Below, one piece after another: positions 15,117-18,891 of a stretch of DNA of 18,891 nt. The notes under the pieces were generated by a model. It saw only the letters and a program-made list of their open reading frames with translations, was not told where the DNA came from and searched no databases. The translations under genes were made by a program, and so were the position numbers. This DNA is from JBNKFQ01 sp050289385 (GTDB lineage Bacteria; Pseudomonadota; Gammaproteobacteria; Pseudomonadales; Porticoccaceae). The stretch lies in the NCBI GenBank assembly GCA_050289385.1, contig JBNKFQ010000019.1, positions 1 through 18,891 of the forward strand. Reading direction: 5' to 3'. Numbering within the stretch: the stretch's first letter is position 1; each line of letters opens with the position of its first letter.

Positions 15117-16646
15117 ATGATTCTGGTCAACCTCATACTCATTCTCGTAGCTGGCGGCGCGGTAGCGTGGCTGGCTGAACGCTATAATGCCAATTGGCCA
15201 CGCTGTGTTGCTCTGGTGGTGGTTCTTGTTGATCTGATTTACCTGTTATATGTTATTGCTGGCATACCGGCCGACCAGTTCAGCCTGACTCCCTCTGCCG
15301 CTGAAAGCACAACCTGGTTGATAAGTTACCACGCCGACTGGATACCCCGTTTTGGCATTAGCCTGGAACTGGCCATGGACGGCCTCAGCCTGGTCCTGGC
15401 GTTGTTGACCTTGTTGCTTGGCGCCGTTGCTATCGTTTCGTCCTGGACAGAGATCTATCGCCGTCGAGGATTTTTTCAGGCCAATATTTTATGGACCCTG
15501 GCCGGTGTGCTTGGTGTGTTTCTCGCTATGGACCTGTTTCTGTTTTTCCTGTTCTGGGAAGTGATGCTGGTTCCGATGTATCTACTTATCGCCATATGGG
15601 GGCACGAGGGCAAAGCTTACGCCTCAATGAAGTTTTTTCTTTTTACCCAGATCAGCGGTTTGCTGATGTTGTTTGCCATTCTGGTGCTGGCCAAATTACA
15701 CCACTCTGCGACGGGTAACTGGAGCTTTAGTTATTTTGACTTGCTGGGAACCCCCATGGCGGAAAACATGGCTACCTGGCTTATGCTGGGTTTCTTTGTT
15801 GCCTTCGTGGTCAAGCTGCCGGGCTTTCCGGTACACACCTGGCTGCCCGATGCCCACACCCAGGCACCGACCGCAGGCAGTGTTATTTTGGCCGGTATTT
15901 TGCTGAAGACAGGCGCTTACGGTTTGCTGCGATTTACGGTGCCGCTGTTTCCCGAAGCGGCGTTGGGTATCGCACCCTGGGCCATGGCCCTGGGTGCCGC
16001 CGGTGTTATTTACGGCGCCATACTGGCGTTTGCGCAAACTGATTTCAAACGCCTGGTTGCGTACAGCAGTGTCAGTCATATGGGCTTTGTATTGCTGGGT
16101 ATTTTTGCCTGGAATGCGCTGGCCTTGCAGGGCGCGATTATGCAAATGGTGGCGCACGGTTTGAGCACTGCCGCACTGTTTATGATTGCCGGCGCTCTGC
16201 AAGAGCGAATGCACACCCGCGATATGCGCAAGATGGGAGGGCTCTGGCACAACATGCCGCGCATGGGGGCGGTGGCGTTATTTTTTGCAATTGCGTCGCT
16301 GGGCTTGCCGGGGCTGGGTAATTTTGTTGCCGAGTTTCTGGTACTGCTCGGACTGTTCCAGGTTAATCCATGGATCACGGCGGTTGCCGCACTCGGACTG
16401 ATTTTTGCGGCAGTGTATGCGTTGATACTTATGCAAAAAGCATTTCAGGGCAAACCGGACGATGATCGCCAACTCAATGATTTTGGTTGGCGTGAGATGA
16501 GCGCCATGGCGGTAATGATGGTGGGGCTGGTGTGGCTGGGTCTCAATCCGCAGCCGGTTCTCGACCTGGCGCAGCCGGTAATTGACAGCCTGTCAACGTT
16601 TGTGGGAGTCGAGACCGGGTCTGATATAGCGAGGGTGTTACCATGA
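15117..16646 (+). CDS. nuoM: NADH-quinone oxidoreductase subunit M
   Basis: Middle antiporter-like proton-pumping subunit. The 509-residue product equals the Escherichia length. Key residues are visible: E148 in LFFLFWEVMLVPMYLL and K233 in FVVKLPGFPVHTWLPDAH, in the positions of the conserved Glu144 and Lys234. The HTQAPTAGSVILAGILLKTG segment is typical of NuoM rather than NuoL or NuoN. The ribosome site is a modest AGGTAG at 15104-15109. The stop overlaps the nuoN start by four bases (ATGA). Confidence 0.96.
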   Translation: MILVNLILILVAGGAVAWLAERYNANWPRCVALVVVLVDLIYLLYVIAGIPADQFSLTPSAAESTTWLISYHADWIPRFGISLELAMDGLSLVLALLTLLLGAVAIVSSWTEIYRRRGFFQANILWTLAGVLGVFLAMDLFLFFLFWEVMLVPMYLLIAIWGHEGKAYASMKFFLFTQISGLLMLFAILVLAKLHHSATGNWSFSYFDLLGTPMAENMATWLMLGFFVAFVVKLPGFPVHTWLPDAHTQAPTAGSVILAGILLKTGAYGLLRFTVPLFPEAALGIAPWAMALGAAGVIYGAILAFAQTDFKRLVAYSSVSHMGFVLLGIFAWNALALQGAIMQMVAHGLSTAALFMIAGALQERMHTRDMRKMGGLWHNMPRMGAVALFFAIASLGLPGLGNFVAEFLVLLGLFQVNPWITAVAALGLIFAAVYALILMQKAFQGKPDDDRQLNDFGWREMSAMAVMMVGLVWLGLNPQPVLDLAQPVIDSLSTFVGVETGSDIARVLP

Positions 16647-18154
16647 TGTCAGCAAGCGTGGAAACCGGACTGCAAGCCCTGCTGCCCATAGTGGTGCTGT
16701 CCATCGGCGTTGTTGTTTTGATGATGCAAATTGCTTTCAAGCGCCATGCGGGCACGTCGTGGATTCTTGCCTGTCTTACGTTACTGCTTGCGGCACTGGC
16801 TGTTATTCCCGCCGCAGCAATTGAGCCGCAACAGGTGACGCCTTTACTGGCTTCTGATCAGTACAGCCTGTTTTTTTCGTTGCTGTTCATGATCGCAGCC
16901 CTGGTTACCGCAATAATATCCCGTGACTATTTGCAGTATCGAGCTGGCGAAAATGAAGAGTTTTATCTGTTGCTATTGCTTGCAACGCTGGGGGCTCTGG
17001 TGCTGGCTTTTGCCACGCATCTGGCATCGTTTCTGCTTGGCCTCGAGTTGCTGGGTGTTGCCTTGTACGCGCTTATTGCCTATCCCGAGCGGGGCCATTT
17101 GCCACTTGAAGCAGCCACCAAATATCTGGTGTTATCGGGGGCGGCGTCTGCCATATTGCTGTTTGGTTTTGCCCTGATTTACGCGGCTCTGGGTACTCTG
17201 TCGTTTGCAGAAATGGGCGCACGACTCAGTGGAGATTCCGCTGAAGCAAACCGCTTGCTTATCATGGCTGGCACGGCAATGGCCTTTGCCGGCATCGGTT
17301 TCAAACTGTCGCTGGTGCCTTTTCATATGTGGACGCCCGATGTGTATCAGGGTGCGCCCGCTCCGGTTGCCGGTTTTCTGGCGACCATTTCCAAGGGGGC
17401 GATATTTGTTGCCCTGATGCGCCTGTTTTTATCTGCGCAGCTGTACAACTACGATGTGCTAATGACAGGTCTTACCGTATTGGCTGTAGCTTCCATGCTG
17501 GTTGGTAATCTTTTGGCGCTAAGGCAGAATAATTTGAAACGGCTGCTGGCTTATTCGTCGATTGCTCACCTGGGTTATTTGCTAACCACATTGGTGGTAT
17601 GTGGTGTAACAGGGAACGGCCAGCTGGCTGTGGAATCGGCTGGATACTATCTGGTGGCCTATGTTGTTACGACATTGGCGGCATTTGCTCTGGTTGGTTT
17701 AATGTCCGGGGGAGAGGCTTCGGGCCAGCAGGCATTCGATGACGAAGCCGGTAATGAACTGGATGACCTCAATGCGGTAGAGGGTTTATTTTGGCGCAAA
17801 CCTCTGCTTGCTACGCTGTTTACCGTAGCATTGTTATCATTGGCGGGTATTCCCCTTACTGTCGGCTTTATTGGCAAGTTCTATATCTTTACTGCAGGTG
17901 TAGAAGGATCGTTGTGGCTGCTCTTGTCGGCGTTGGTAATTGGTAGTGCCATTGGTATTTATTACTATCTGCGTATTGTGTTTGCCATGAGTCAAAAAGA
18001 GGTGACAGTGGCTGATGCCGATATTGATGTTGTTAAAACATCCCGTATTGGTCAATCGGTCGCTCTGGTTCTGATATTTCTGATGTTATGGCTGGGAGTG
18101 AATCCGGAGCCCTTGATGGAATATTTGAGAAATATTTTATGGGCAGTAGTTTGA
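16643..18154 (+). CDS. nuoN: NADH-quinone oxidoreductase subunit N
   Basis: Proximal antiporter-like proton-pumping subunit. The 503-residue product (Escherichia 485) has E135 in LLGLELLGVALYALIAY and K221 in GIGFKLSLVPFHMWTPDVYQ, matching E133 and K217, followed by GAPAPVAGFLATISKGAIF. An acidic hydrophilic loop around residues 354-374 (GGEASGQQAFDDEAGNELDD) is longer than I recall in Escherichia. Two start ATGs are adjacent; 16643 overlaps the nuoM stop and sits 5 nt after GAGGGTG (16631-16637), while 16646 is also possible. Last gene of the operon; I see no clear intrinsic terminator in the 134 nt after it. Confidence 0.96.
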   Translation: MMSASVETGLQALLPIVVLSIGVVVLMMQIAFKRHAGTSWILACLTLLLAALAVIPAAAIEPQQVTPLLASDQYSLFFSLLFMIAALVTAIISRDYLQYRAGENEEFYLLLLLATLGALVLAFATHLASFLLGLELLGVALYALIAYPERGHLPLEAATKYLVLSGAASAILLFGFALIYAALGTLSFAEMGARLSGDSAEANRLLIMAGTAMAFAGIGFKLSLVPFHMWTPDVYQGAPAPVAGFLATISKGAIFVALMRLFLSAQLYNYDVLMTGLTVLAVASMLVGNLLALRQNNLKRLLAYSSIAHLGYLLTTLVVCGVTGNGQLAVESAGYYLVAYVVTTLAAFALVGLMSGGEASGQQAFDDEAGNELDDLNAVEGLFWRKPLLATLFTVALLSLAGIPLTVGFIGKFYIFTAGVEGSLWLLLSALVIGSAIGIYYYLRIVFAMSQKEVTVADADIDVVKTSRIGQSVALVLIFLMLWLGVNPEPLMEYLRNILWAVV

Positions 18155-18288
18155 TGTTGGTCAATCGTTCCTTGTGAGGGCAAACATACAATCGCGGAAG
18201 GCAACACAAATTTGCGACGCGCCACAAATAATCTTCTACACTTACATAGGATATAGAGGTGGCATAAGATATAGAGAAGGGGGTTACC

Positions 18289-18708
18289 ATGTTACGTTCC
18301 GTAGAGTTGAAAGACTACATGTTGGACTACCCGGTTCGGGTATCGCCCGATGATGATGTGTTTGAAGCTGTACATCAGATTTTGGCGCACAAAATTTCCG
18401 GTGTGTGTGTGGTGGATGAACACGATAATCTGGTGGGCGTACTGTCTGAACTGGATTGTTTGCAAGCTATTCTCAGTTCCATTTACAACGAAAGTGGTGT
18501 TGGCAAGGTCAGGGAGTTTATGACTGCGGACGTTTTAACTGTTGGTCCTCGCGACGATATCGTTGATGTCGCTATGGATATGTTAAAGCGCAAACATCGC
18601 CGGCGCCCGGTGGTGGAAAATGGCAAATTGATTGGGCAGATTACTTGCCGGCAACTCCTGCGTGCCGTAAAGGAATTTCGTGCACCGCAAGATCCGACTG
18701 AATACTAG
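18289..18708 (+). CDS. Small protein with two CBS domains
   Basis: The 139-residue product consists of a CBS-domain pair (about 7-64 and 73-128) with little else, so it is probably a nucleotide-sensing regulatory module that dimerises. First-domain features include VRVSPDDDVFEAVHQILAHK, then GVCVVDEHDNLVGVLSELD; the second repeats the pattern with MTADVLTVGPRDDIVDVA and RRPVVENGKLIGQIT. CBS pairs typically bind adenine nucleotides, but the ligand and partner cannot be read here. The start follows GAGAAGGGGG (18274-18283). It lies 134 nt after nuoN on the same strand, so it could be read from nuo transcripts or from its own promoter. Its TAG stop overlaps the stop of a convergent gene. Confidence 0.9.
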   Translation: MLRSVELKDYMLDYPVRVSPDDDVFEAVHQILAHKISGVCVVDEHDNLVGVLSELDCLQAILSSIYNESGVGKVREFMTADVLTVGPRDDIVDVAMDMLKRKHRRRPVVENGKLIGQITCRQLLRAVKEFRAPQDPTEY

Positions 18709-18891
18709 CGTATCAATTTATACAAGTTATAGATATCTGCTTCGGTTGCAATATAGCCCCCGGCAGACCAGTAACCCATTTTAAGAATTCTTTTATAGGT
18801 TTTCTTGGCTTTTTCCGGTTGGCCGTTAAAAAAGTACCAGTTTGCAACACCATAGCCATAGGTAGTAAGCATGATACGTGGGTTGTCCCAC
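18705..18891 (-). CDS. TPR-like protein, 3' part (minus strand)
   Basis: On the minus strand a frame is open from the window edge to TAG (complement of 18705-18707), giving 61 residues of a gene that starts outside. The peptide contains YGYGVANWYFFNGQPEKAKK followed by TYKRILKMGYWSAGGYIATE, which has the helix-turn-helix pattern of a tetratricopeptide repeat. I have the impression of exported bacterial TPR proteins with YGxxNWYxxNG, but family and function are not certain. Codon use and amino-acid content look like real coding sequence. It converges on the CBS gene and the two stop codons share CTAG at 18705-18708. Confidence 0.7.
   Translation of the reverse strand, partial: WDNPRIMLTTYGYGVANWYFFNGQPEKAKKTYKRILKMGYWSAGGYIATEADIYNLYKLIR

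Noticed and set aside
1..18891. Retron, diversity-generating or other reverse-transcriptase system behind the inverted repeats
   Set aside because: No reverse transcriptase, transposase or integrase gene is present in the window; any mobilising enzyme would have to act from elsewhere.
1..18891. tRNA, rRNA or known riboswitch
   Set aside because: I saw no tRNA-like cloverleaf arms, rRNA signature or recognisable riboswitch core in the intergenic stretches.

Overview
The window holds a complete 13-gene nuo operon for respiratory complex I (proton-pumping NADH:quinone oxidoreductase), all on the + strand from about 2690 to 18154. The order is nuoA-B-CD-E-F-G-H-I-J-K-L-M-N. The fused nuoCD, this gene order and the NuoG carrying the extra N7 cluster cysteines match the gammaproteobacterial type, as in Escherichia and Pseudomonas. 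No rRNA or unique marker allows a finer placement; a free-living, aerobic, probably marine or environmental gammaproteobacterium is an inference.

Layout: 1-428 is the 3' end of a secreted-repeat (Yx[FWY]xxD-type) protein. 429-921 is non-coding and contains a 112-bp nested hairpin element. 922-2080 is a Tat-signal membrane-dipeptidase-like (peptidase M19) gene that is broken by a one-base frameshift and an in-frame TAA. 2081-2689 is non-coding, with one copy of a repeat element and two palindromes upstream of nuoA. 2690-18154 is the nuo operon. 18289-18708 encodes a small protein with two CBS domains. 18705-18891 is the 3' end of a minus-strand TPR-like gene whose stop codon overlaps the CBS gene stop on a shared CTAG.

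Complex I is complete by gene content. NuoE, F and G form the NADH-oxidising arm (FMN and Fe-S clusters). NuoB, CD and I carry electrons to quinone. NuoA, H, J, K, L, M and N form the proton-translocating membrane arm. The cluster ligands and key membrane Glu/Lys residues I checked are present, so nothing suggests loss of function.

The most unusual content is a family of five related, about 144-161 bp intergenic elements (2114-2262, 3794-3940, 7638-7781, 12077-12220, 14940-15100). Each has arms made of tandem heptamers (GTTGGAA, GTTCGAC or GTGCGAC types). The right arm is the inverted complement of the left arm of that same copy, and the arms enclose a short conserved core, close to GCCATNGCTTCGCTCGGCTTT. 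All five have the same orientation as nuo transcription, and four start 4-6 nt after a nuo stop codon. They account for every gap larger than 42 nt in an otherwise overlapping operon. I do not recognise a named family for them.
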